The position numbers and the translations under genes were made by a program. DNA of 64,000 nucleotides. Origin: Paulinella micropora. Its lineage: Eukaryota > Cercozoa > Imbricatea > Euglyphida. The DNA lies in contig BJOX01000051.1 in assembly GCA_009731375.1 (NCBI GenBank), forward strand, positions 733,715 to 797,714. The letters run 5' to 3'. Below, piece by piece: positions 45,607 to 54,169 of the stretch (its first letter is position 1; each line of letters opens with the position of its first letter). The notes below the pieces were generated by a model, which made no database searches, was not told the DNA's origin, and saw only the letters and a program-made list of their open reading frames with translations.

Positions 45607-48600
45607 ATGCCACCACCACTACCACCCAGACCAACAAAGGAGAATGTAGAACTAGCGAAGGTAAGGGCGAATTTGAGGAAAACTGAGACTAGAGAAAACA
45701 AAAGGGAATTTAAAGTAGTAGAGTTAAAATCTAGGCGGGACAATAGATTAAACTCTCTTACATACGAGAAGCAAGGATTAAACATAAACTTTTACGATAC
45801 TGACGCATTAGAGCGAGAGGTTCTAATTCCTATACTATTAGATGCTAAAAGAAATGGTATGACAGGAAACGCCGATGTTCATATTACTATTACATACATA
45901 ACAGACCACGAAGAATTAAATAGATATTATAAAAAGAAAACATTTAATTCGTTTCAAATAAAAAACTATGATGATTTTATTGAAATGTTGAATGAGTTTA
46001 ACATAAGCAATATTGAAGCATCTGGATTAGGTTATGACCGAATCATTGAATATGCTAAGGTAGTAGTAATTCAAGAAAACGGAGGCGGATGCTATGAAGG
46101 GAAATATAAATGTAAAAAAACAAAATCAGAAGAAAGTATATTAATATCTCCCGCTAGCAAAAATAATAATTGCTTATTCTTTCTGTGTAAAGACATTCTT
46201 AATATGCCACTCATTAACAGAAAAAGATGTAATGATATTAGAGAACAATTCAATCTTTCTAATGATTGTCCAATTCCATTTTCTACAGCGGTAAAAATCC
46301 TTAATGCTTTGATAAAGGAGGGGAAGACATACGAAATTACGAATGCTTATACAAAAGAAACTATAAGCACAAATAATATCGGAGAAGAAGCAGACATTAT
46401 GATTTTCTTGGAGAATAATCATTATTTCGGATTAATCAAAAGATATAAAAGAAAATGTGAAAAATGTTTGTATGAATATTACGATAAGCACGCATGCAAC
46501 CCAAAAAGAATAAATTATGCAAATACTAGAATTTTAAAGAACGGACAGCGACATTTAATAACTAAATTCCACAAAGAAAAATACAATAACAAAAATGAAA
46601 TTCTTCATTATGACCTAGAAACATGGAGAAACAAAATGATTTCTGATGGCTTTGATATCCACGACTGCTATATAGTCGGATATACACAAGGAACTGAGGG
46701 AATTAAATATTTCGGTGGTAAAGATTGTATTTCTAAATTTTTGATTTACTCTTAGATAGAGGAAGAAAGTTAGCATTAGAATGGTCTAACAAACAATCAC
46801 ATAATCCAGTCAAGAAAGTAGCAGGAGTAAGAAAGAAAAAGAAGAAACACCAATTTTATATGTGAATGGGTTTAACGGGGCGAACTTTGACCACTACTTT
46901 ATTCAACAGGAATTAATAAGAAGAGGTATTAAACCAAAATCTCATATGATTAATAACGGCTCAATAATTTCTTTACAATTTGAGAATATTAAAATGTGGG
47001 ATTTAAAAAAGCATACTGAAGGAAGTCTAAAAAAGAATTTAGAAACTATGAAGTGTGAAGTATTGAAAGGAGATTTTGACCACGACATGGCTTCTACTTG
47101 GGAAACAATGAGTGAAGAATTAAGAAATAAATGTCTTGAATATTTAAAGTGTGATGTTATGGGGTTGAAAGAACTATATGACAAACTCAATACTAATATA
47201 TTTGAAAAGCACTCGGTCAATCTTACTTCATATATTTCAACCTCAAGCCTTGCTTTCAATATCTGGAAGAAAATGATTGATGGTAAGCACGATGTGAGAC
47301 TTCCAACTATTGAACAAGAAAAAGCATTCAGAAAAGCAGTTATCGGTGCAAGAACATATCCAAGCAAAAAAAGATTGATTTCAAAACAATACAACGACTA
47401 CTTAGAAGGGAAAATCACATTTGATGAATTAACCGATTATTTAGTTGATGCGGATGTCGTATCTTTATACCCAACAGCGATGCTTAATTTATTCATGGTT
47501 GGAGAAATTAAAATGGCTATCGCACCATTTGATTATAATAATCTTCCTATCGGTATTTACAATGTTGATTATATCTCGCCAAAAGACATATTACATTCAA
47601 GAATAGGACAGAGAAATAAAATGGGCTCCTTAAAGTGGAATTTAGCGGATATGAAAGACCAATGGCTCACAAGTGTTGATATTGAAGATATGATTAAGGA
47701 AGGCTACGATATAACAATTCATAAAGGATACTATACAGAGGAGGCAGAACCAGTATTCAAAGAATATATATTAGAAATGTTTAAGGCGAAAGAAAATAGC
47801 GAAAAAGGAACCCCGCAATATTTGTTAGCCAAACTATTTATGAATTCGTTATACGGAAAGATGATACAACGACCTATCCCAACAGAAGCAGAATATATTA
47901 AATCAAATGAGGAGTATTGGAAATTTTGGACGAAAAATTATATATCTGATGTGGTTGAATTCAAAGATAAAGACGGAAACAAACTATGGCATGTATCTGG
48001 AATTCCTAGAAAGGAAGAAATAATTGAAGAGAGCATAACCAAACCTTCTCACTACGGGGCTTTCATTCTAGCATATAGCAGACGAATTATGTATAACTAC
48101 ATAAAAGAGGCTAATCCGAATAAAGACATAGAAGCCGACTTCTATTACACCGATACCGATAGTTTAGTGTTGCATGCGAGGTTCTCCAAACTAATAACAA
48201 GACTTGGAGATAAATCTCTTGGTGGAATAACAGATGACTTAGGAGAATGTTGTAAGATAATAAGAGGAATATGGGTCGCTCCTAAATTGTATATGTTAGA
48301 ATTTACAACTAATGAAGCATTCATTCCTTATCTTACTGAGAAGGACATTAAACATATAGAGAAAGGAGTTCATATTGTAGAATGTTTTGAAAATGAAGGA
48401 GTTAAAAAGAGATACTATCATTTCAGAGGTAAGGGATTAAATTCAAAAGAACTTACTCCAGATGTATATGAAAAAATGGATGGGGGTGAAAGTATTGTTA
48501 ATACAAGAGAAAAACAATTCTTAAGAGTTCATTTATCACGAAATAGCAAACAAAAAAACATTAACTATTTTAGCATAGTTCATAAGACAAACATAAAAAA

Positions 48601-48679
48601 GAAAGTTAATGAGAATAAATGGAGTGGACGCGAGTTTATCAACGAAAATGATAGTATCCCTTACGGCTTTGATATTTGA
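45607..48679 (+). pseudogene. polB: protein-primed family B DNA polymerase, second lineage, frameshifted in the exonuclease region
   Basis: Starts MPPPLPPRPTKENVELAKVR. N-terminal region has NNNCLFFLCKDIL (46162) and ENNHYFGLIKRY, resembling the Cys and His motifs of an OTU-like domain, then a CEKCLYEYYDKHAC zinc region. Exo I is LHYDLETW (near 46605), Exo II GFNGANFDHYF (46868), Exo III YLKCDVMGL (near 47140), Pol A DVVSLYPTAM (near 47454), Pol B LFMNSLYGKM (near 47833) and Pol C YYTDTDSL (near 48145). It ends YGFDI. Two frameshifts between Exo I and Exo II (near 46742, and in an A-rich run near 46830) split the gene; sequencing error is possible. It lacks the CEFHGCYWHGC block of the element 1 polymerase and differs from it throughout. 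Confidence 0.9.
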
Positions 48680-48740
48680 GAATTTAATCATAATTAATTA
48701 ATTTTTTTCCATAAAATTTTTTACCACTCTATATAGACCA

Positions 48741-49037
48741 ATGAGCTCCCTCACCAGACTATCTGAAAAATTTGGACGACTTTCAATTGAGAAGAATAAG
48801 GAATTCTTTTCTGTAAAAGATGTGCAACAGATAATTGATGAAGAAATTAAGGCGATTGAAAAAAGTAGAGAAGGAAAACCAAAGGATACTTTTCCATTTG
48901 GCAAATACAAAGGAAAAAAAATTCAAGATGTTGCTACCATTGACAAACCATATCTTGAATGGGTTATGAAACAGCCGTGGTTTGATAAATTTACTGACAT
49001 TAAAAGTGAAGTAAAAAATATTTATAATAAAAAATAA
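48741..49037 (+). CDS. small protein with ExoX-like C-terminal domain
   Basis: 98 residues. The C-terminal half reads FPFGKYKGKKIQDVATIDKP then YLEWVMKQPWF, the fold-defining pattern of the domain found at the C-terminus of exonuclease X and in many small phage and giant-virus proteins. There is no nuclease domain. It follows the polymerase by about 60 bases, with TATATAGACCA before the ATG, so a replication or repair accessory role is likely. No copy is present in element 1. Confidence 0.75.
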   Translation: MSSLTRLSEKFGRLSIEKNKEFFSVKDVQQIIDEEIKAIEKSREGKPKDTFPFGKYKGKKIQDVATIDKPYLEWVMKQPWFDKFTDIKSEVKNIYNKK

Positions 49038-49054
49038 TAATATAATAATATAAG

Positions 49055-49576
49055 ATGACTGACCTCAACACCAAGCAAGACTACTTGAATGAAATTGAAA
49101 AATGGAACCTTGACGGCGAAATAAAAAAGCCCACGATTAAATGGACTAAGCCTGACATTGTTTCTTTCTATGAGCAATACAAACCCCGCGACGACAATGT
49201 TAAAGTAGTTATTCCATTGGAGACCATAACGGACAACTCCAACGTAGTTGAAGACTCCAACAAAGTTGAAGATGTGTCCTTCGGACAACATGCGACCTTC
49301 GGTCAGCAAGAAGAGAGCACTCCTTTTAAGGCGGGTGATTTAAAAGAGGGAGGGGGTTACACCCCCTACCATACCCCCGCGGGTTTGGAAAGGGACAAAG
49401 TCCCTTCCACAGGTATCACAGAATTAAAGGCTAATGTAGGAGAAGAGATAGCGTCGGCTACATCCGTGGGTGATAAAGAGACTGCTATAGAATGTACAGA
49501 AGAAGGATGTATATTAAAGAAAGCGAGCGATGTTATTCGTGTTGTAAAAGAAAGATACAACAAAAAAATAAAGTAA
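49055..49576 (+). CDS. 173-residue protein with palindrome-rich linker
   Basis: Starts MTDLNTKQDYLNEIEKWNLD; the first 50 residues are helical, with a pattern that could be SAP-like (KWTKPDIVSFYEQYK). The middle is disordered and encoded by DNA full of small palindromes (GGGGGTTACACCCCC, AAGGGACAAAGTCCCTT), and the last 30 residues are basic. It shares a VEDATFGQQ-like segment with the linker of the element 1 structural-protease fusion. Unknown function. Confidence 0.6.
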   Translation: MTDLNTKQDYLNEIEKWNLDGEIKKPTIKWTKPDIVSFYEQYKPRDDNVKVVIPLETITDNSNVVEDSNKVEDVSFGQHATFGQQEESTPFKAGDLKEGGGYTPYHTPAGLERDKVPSTGITELKANVGEEIASATSVGDKETAIECTEEGCILKKASDVIRVVKERYNKKIK

Positions 49577-49578
49577 TT

Positions 49579-49701
49579 GATATTTTATTCACCCGCTACG
49601 CTGTTTCATAAAACATCGTTTTTTTTTTACTTTACATTTCACGATGTTTGTTGAAGACGTTGTAGATTCGACGAAGTCGAATCGGGTCTGAAACAAATAT
49701 C
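49579..49701. repeat. compound palindromic module M3
   Basis: Between two convergent genes. Left half GATATTTTATTCACCC..ATAAAACATCG, T-rich centre, right half CGATGTTTGTTGAAGACG..AACAAATATC with an inner TTCGACGAAGTCGAA palindrome. The last base lies in the TAG stop of the surface-protein gene on minus. Confidence 0.85.
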
Positions 49702-50936
49702 TATTGGTCCTCTATAAAGTTAGCAATAACATTAATATTACCATTTCCACCTGCCGTCACAGCCTTTTGTGTGAATGTAAAAACATCGTTCGGTGTTAAT
49801 TGAATATCGTAGGTTCTTAGATTAATTTGTTGAGTTGAGGCAGCATTAACATAAATCTTAAAAATTGTTGTTCCGTTTGCGATAGCGGTTGCTTTTGTGT
49901 CTGTATCTACAATTGAAGTTTTGGCATCAACATCAGCAAAACCCGCCCCTGTCAGTGTTCCGTTCAATACCATTCTGACGACATTAGCCTTAGTATCTTC
50001 ATTAGTAATACTTATCAACGAAGGAAAGACATTTGAATTGTTGGTTAGGCTATTATTGAATAGTGCTTTATTCCTGATACTTAAAATGGGGCTTTCAGTT
50101 ATATTACCTGCTTCACTACCTTCCGCCGTATTTGTAATACTTGTATTAATAGTGTTGGTGCCTTCAACAAACAAACTACAACTGGCTGTCTTCAGTCTTT
50201 GTATTCCAACTCCAACATTATTATTAATAATTCGTGCTGAAAATGGTAATGTAGTATTTCGCAGACTGACACCTGTGTTGGCATTCGCATACTTAATCGT
50301 ATGGACTAACTGAAATTCACCTGTCTTCGGATTTTCAATAGAAAACTTAATAGCACCAAAGCCTAAGTATTGAAATTGAATTTGAAATACATTTCCCTTT
50401 GTCCAGTCTAATACAGGCATATCTCCTGTTCCGTCGCACGGGTCATCCCAGTACGCTTGATAAAATGCGTTTGGGATTCCTCCTATACAATGTAGAATAA
50501 TCATTCCTTCATCTCTAGTTTTGTAAAAGTAGAAACCATTAGATAAATCGTTATCTCCGATACCTATCCACGAATAATAATCTTCGGTTTCGTCTGTTGT
50601 CCATAAAGCAGTGAAGCGGGCTACAACACCCATACCAGTGCGATATTTTATTTTTCTTTTGCTTACCATACTAGCATCAGCGGTAGCATTAGCAGTCGTT
50701 TTTAATTCCGCCATATTATTCAGAAATGAAACACTCGCATTTGTCTGAGTTAATGTCCATATTCGTGTATTAATGGTATATGGAAAGATTTCCTGTAATA
50801 CCGGTGTTAAGGAACTGGTTAGGGTTTCACCAAAAGCGGTCTTCATACTTGGTCCTAAATGTCCATCAAGCCCTACTTTGACATTTACGAAATCTCCGTC
50901 TGAATTTTGTGCGATTAAATTTCTCTGGTGGGGCAT
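49701..50936 (-). CDS. surface (spike-like) protein
   Basis: 411 residues, intact, starting MPHQRNLIAQNSDGDFVNVK. N-terminal segment of about 50 residues, then EIFPYTINTRIWTLTQTNAS, FLNNMAELKTTA, KRKIKYRTGMGVVARF, a lectin-like beta-rich middle (YSWIGIGDNDLSNGFYFYK, FQIQFQYLGFGAIKF), and a C-terminal beta domain (TGAGFADVDAKTSIVDTDTK). No transmembrane segment. It lies downstream of the capsid genes in both elements, consistent with a virion decoration or attachment protein. I recognise the pattern but not a named family. Confidence 0.75.
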   Translation of the reverse strand: MPHQRNLIAQNSDGDFVNVKVGLDGHLGPSMKTAFGETLTSSLTPVLQEIFPYTINTRIWTLTQTNASVSFLNNMAELKTTANATADASMVSKRKIKYRTGMGVVARFTALWTTDETEDYYSWIGIGDNDLSNGFYFYKTRDEGMIILHCIGGIPNAFYQAYWDDPCDGTGDMPVLDWTKGNVFQIQFQYLGFGAIKFSIENPKTGEFQLVHTIKYANANTGVSLRNTTLPFSARIINNNVGVGIQRLKTASCSLFVEGTNTINTSITNTAEGSEAGNITESPILSIRNKALFNNSLTNNSNVFPSLISITNEDTKANVVRMVLNGTLTGAGFADVDAKTSIVDTDTKATAIANGTTIFKIYVNAASTQQINLRTYDIQLTPNDVFTFTQKAVTAGGNGNINVIANFIEDQ

Positions 50937-51103
50937 TTGAGAATTTCACTTCGTGCTACGCACTCTCGTTTATTCTCAAACGTCGTTTTCCTATATTATG
51001 TGAGAAAAAAAATATTTAATCTATTAATTTTTACTTTTTTGTTTTTCACGATGTTTTAGAATAAGCGTGAATGCGACAGCATGAAGCGCAATTCTAAAAT
51101 ATC
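50937..51103. repeat. compound palindromic module M4
   Basis: Fills the whole spacer between the surface-protein start codon and the capsid stop codon. Halves: TTTGAGAAT..ATTCTCAAA with CACTCTCG inside, and CGATGTTTTAGAAT..ATTCTAAAATATC, whose GATATT on minus begins inside the capsid TGA stop. In element 1 the same junction (43168-43218) has no module. Confidence 0.85.
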
Positions 51104-52610
51104 AACTCATCAAAATTTCAATTCCCTTAACAACAATAGTCCTCTGAAGAATAGCATAAGTATAATAATTCAATTGCTTCGCACCAGTCGCACTCCATTC
51201 ATATCGTCGTTCGGTATCCAAAGACAGACCTGCCACTTCATAACCCTCTTCTTCTCTCTTGTCATAAAGCGGGCGGTTGTGATCCCAGAAATAAACATGG
51301 AACCAGTTATATTTATACACATTAGAGTTCAAAATAGCGGAGCCCTTAAGTTTTTCCTTCAAAAGCATATAGTCTTCATCGCGGGAGCAAGTAATATCAA
51401 ACTGCTGAATTCTATTACTATCCAAAGTAGTATAATAATCAGTAATCTTATCTTGTGCTCGGTTATCGCAATCAAATGCGGTGTTTGAAGTTTCAGTATT
51501 ATTAAAAGCGCTCGTGTAAATTCGGCGAATTCTCTCACCCTGCGAGCGGTTCATCTTCAAAACAAATGACTGAGTTCCCGCCGCGAGATTAGTTTTCCAA
51601 GAGATAGGGTATTCAGTCTTAAACGAAAATCCTTCACCCGCAATCTTTTGTTGAACACCCAAGATAACATTCGGGTCGGTTTCAACAGCGAGAAATAAGT
51701 TAAGGTTGCTAACCTCTGCGGGTGCTGCGGTGGCGGTCGCTCCTGCTGCAACACTAAGGGCATCAGTTCCATAAAATACGGTTTTCTGTGTTCCCTCCCA
51801 CACAATCCTCAAATCAAGAATTTCATTAAAACCGATAGTCTTATCAATTTCAAAAATGGTTCCAAAAAGCATACCGAGAGGAATAGACACATTGATAACG
51901 GGAGTTTCGGTGTTATCGGCTCCACCTTCAAAATACTTCGCCTCTTCATAAGAGACATTTACAACAGATGCAACACCAGTTCCGTTAGCGATGAGCAAAT
52001 CATTATTACGACGAGCATTGACGGATGGCGGAGAAATTGCTCCTGCGATAGCATTACCATAAACATTCAATGTCGCCCGAAGATGAGCATCGGTATCAAT
52101 ACTACCCGCTACAGTCGCAGCACTCGCCTGTTGTCCAGCATACACGTTAGCATTAAAGGCGGTTGTAGCACGATTATCAACATTACACTTTTGAAGCATA
52201 GCCCCATAACCAGACCCAGCCCCGTGGTTATCTAAAGCCATAAATCTATCGTAAGAAATCTCTGGCTTCCAAATCATCTTAGTGTAATTTCCCACATGTT
52301 GAAGATTACACAGATACTGACCGCTTCGGCTTCGTAGTTCAATCGTCTTAATCATAGGCAAGCAGTCCATAGGAATTCGGTTGTATCTTCCACCACCACC
52401 ACCCCGAGTAGGTGTGTAGGTAAATCGCAACACAGACCTCGCAAGGTTCAAAGGACGAGTAGGAATTTCAAAAGTTGATTCAATTCCTCCGACGCTGGTA
52501 ATTGGCACAACCGCGAGACTTTCGCGTGCAGTAAGTTTGTTAAGCGAATACTTACCGCGAATAAGTTCGCTTTGGCTATGAGTAAGTTCTCCGCCGTATT
52601 GGACAGGCAT
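51102..52610 (-). CDS. major capsid protein (double jelly-roll)
   Basis: 502 residues, intact, starting MPVQYGGELTHSQSELIRGK. Conserved blocks: FEIPTRPLNLARSVLRFTYT, IKTIELRSRSGQYLCNLQHV, IPLGMLFGTIFEIDKTIGFN and ETDPNVILGVQQKIAGEGF. Length and block pattern match major capsid proteins of Polinton-like viruses, which form trimeric pseudo-hexameric capsomers. The copy in element 1 is colinear and closely similar. Together with the penton, ATPase and protease it gives a full morphogenesis set. Confidence 0.92.
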   Translation of the reverse strand: MPVQYGGELTHSQSELIRGKYSLNKLTARESLAVVPITSVGGIESTFEIPTRPLNLARSVLRFTYTPTRGGGGGRYNRIPMDCLPMIKTIELRSRSGQYLCNLQHVGNYTKMIWKPEISYDRFMALDNHGAGSGYGAMLQKCNVDNRATTAFNANVYAGQQASAATVAGSIDTDAHLRATLNVYGNAIAGAISPPSVNARRNNDLLIANGTGVASVVNVSYEEAKYFEGGADNTETPVINVSIPLGMLFGTIFEIDKTIGFNEILDLRIVWEGTQKTVFYGTDALSVAAGATATAAPAEVSNLNLFLAVETDPNVILGVQQKIAGEGFSFKTEYPISWKTNLAAGTQSFVLKMNRSQGERIRRIYTSAFNNTETSNTAFDCDNRAQDKITDYYTTLDSNRIQQFDITCSRDEDYMLLKEKLKGSAILNSNVYKYNWFHVYFWDHNRPLYDKREEEGYEVAGLSLDTERRYEWSATGAKQLNYYTYAILQRTIVVKGIEILMS

Positions 52611-52645
52611 TTTTTGTTTTGTTTTTGAAGTAGTGTAAGTTGATT
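52611..52645 (-). promoter_or_regulatory. conserved leader of the major capsid gene
   Basis: Identical to 41659-41690: TTACACTACTTCAAAAACAA then AACAAAAA before the ATG. Conserved between elements more strictly than other spacers. Confidence 0.6.
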
Positions 52646-52726
52646 AATACACGAAATATATTAGAAAGGTTTTAAAAATCTTTCAGCAAAAATAAAAAAT
52701 AAAAAAATGAATAATTCTCAAATTAA

Positions 52727-53539
52727 TTATCTCGCCTTCAACAAATTGAAAAATGAATTAAATAAACTAAAATAATTCGTTTCACGATAAACCAATAATG
52801 TCATAACGATACCCAAACCATTAAGATTTATTGCTTGGTCGTTTTCGTCCGTCAAGTAAAACCTGAATACATTATTTGAACTTGCTGATAATGTTTTACC
52901 ATACTCAGACCCGCTTCCATCATAGATAACAGAACCAAAAGGAATTTCGTTGGCTGTGTATATTTCTTGAAGCACATGATTATCACCTTCATTCACCAAA
53001 TCAGATTGAAGATACAGAGTTTTTTCACCAGTTAGAATAATTACATTTGGCGATTTAATAAAATCATTAGCAAAGAAATATGTTGAGTTTCTATCAAAAC
53101 CCATAACTTCATGAATACGGGTATCATCATCAAATATAAACCGCGGTTGAATACCTCCGTTATTTGAAACACTGAATGTTAATTTACCATCCTCCGCTTC
53201 TGTGTTTGTATTGTTGCTTGAGACAACATAAGTATAGTCATTCGGACTTTCTGTCGTCAGTACCTCCGACAACTTATTTTTTAAGTTGTTCATTGTGTAG
53301 TTTCCCTCAGGTATTGTAATTAAAGCCTCATACCCGTCTTCGGATAATGTAAAAGTATTATATGGTGAAGCCACAGAGTAATACGATTTCGGCACATAAA
53401 TATGAAGAATTTTACAATGTGTGGGGGAATCTAGTGATTTTAAGTTTATTTCGTGTGTAAAGTCGCTGTCTGTGCCAGTTATCCTATTTTTACTATTTAT
53501 GTAATAGATACCAGAACTTCTTCCTCCCTTATAGTCCAT
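52727..53539 (-). CDS. penton-like minor capsid protein
   Basis: 270 residues, intact, starting MDYKGGRSSGIYYINSKNRI. Beta-rich, with ITIPEGNYTMNNLKNKLSEV (the PEGNY segment is typical of Polinton-like minor capsid proteins) and PRFIFDDDTRIHEVMGFDRN. Single jelly-roll length. It is upstream of the major capsid gene, and a GIY-YIG gene lies six bases upstream of it. Confidence 0.85.
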   Translation of the reverse strand: MDYKGGRSSGIYYINSKNRITGTDSDFTHEINLKSLDSPTHCKILHIYVPKSYYSVASPYNTFTLSEDGYEALITIPEGNYTMNNLKNKLSEVLTTESPNDYTYVVSSNNTNTEAEDGKLTFSVSNNGGIQPRFIFDDDTRIHEVMGFDRNSTYFFANDFIKSPNVIILTGEKTLYLQSDLVNEGDNHVLQEIYTANEIPFGSVIYDGSGSEYGKTLSASSNNVFRFYLTDENDQAINLNGLGIVMTLLVYRETNYFSLFNSFFNLLKAR

Positions 53540-53545
53540 GATATA

Positions 53546-54127
53546 TTATGCGAATAATTTTTGGATATCTTCAAAACTATATAAACTATTAATGTAATTT
53601 ATATGTTGGTTTGATTTGAAGTGTGTTTCTTTTACAGAAGTTATATCCGATACATTTCCTCCACATTCACACTCAAATCTCTTTTGAAGTCTATATTCTC
53701 TATTTTTTCTTAAAAGGTTTTCTTTATTATTTTCATAATACTTTTTCCAATTGTTTGACCTGTGGTTTTTATTGTCTTTTCTATATTGAATTAAATATTC
53801 TTTTTTCTCATCAGTCCAATCTTTCCTAGTTCTTCCTGCGATACATCTATTCACACATTTCATATTTCTTATGTATTCTCCTTCTCGCTTTTCCAATTCT
53901 ATTTTGCTTTCACACTGACATAATTCTATTAATTCAATATAGGCGTCATCATATTCCAACATTTTAAATGAAGTTGAATAATTCTTCTTATTTTTTTGAT
54001 ATTGTTTCATATCATACCTATGTTTAGCAATTCTTTGTGCTAATGTTTGAGTTGTTGAACCAATATAAATTTCATTTGTTTGGTGAGACCTGATAGCATA
54101 AATTTTTCCTTTTTTGTAGTCTGGCAT
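53546..54127 (-). CDS. GIY-YIG nuclease inserted among virion genes
   Basis: 193 residues, intact. MPDYKKGKIYAIRSHQTNEI .. IYIGSTTQTLAQRIAKHR gives the GIY-YIG core; the C-terminus has a CECGGNVSD..H..H finger. It is a close relative of the nuclease at 30412-31016 of element 1. In element 1 the matching site (40639-40791) has a palindromic module and no nuclease, so this gene moved into, or replaced, that spacer. Confidence 0.85.
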   Translation of the reverse strand: MPDYKKGKIYAIRSHQTNEIYIGSTTQTLAQRIAKHRYDMKQYQKNKKNYSTSFKMLEYDDAYIELIELCQCESKIELEKREGEYIRNMKCVNRCIAGRTRKDWTDEKKEYLIQYRKDNKNHRSNNWKKYYENNKENLLRKNREYRLQKRFECECGGNVSDITSVKETHFKSNQHINYINSLYSFEDIQKLFA

Positions 54128-54169
54128 ATTCTTTCATATTCTTTTATATTCTTTTATTTAATACATAAT

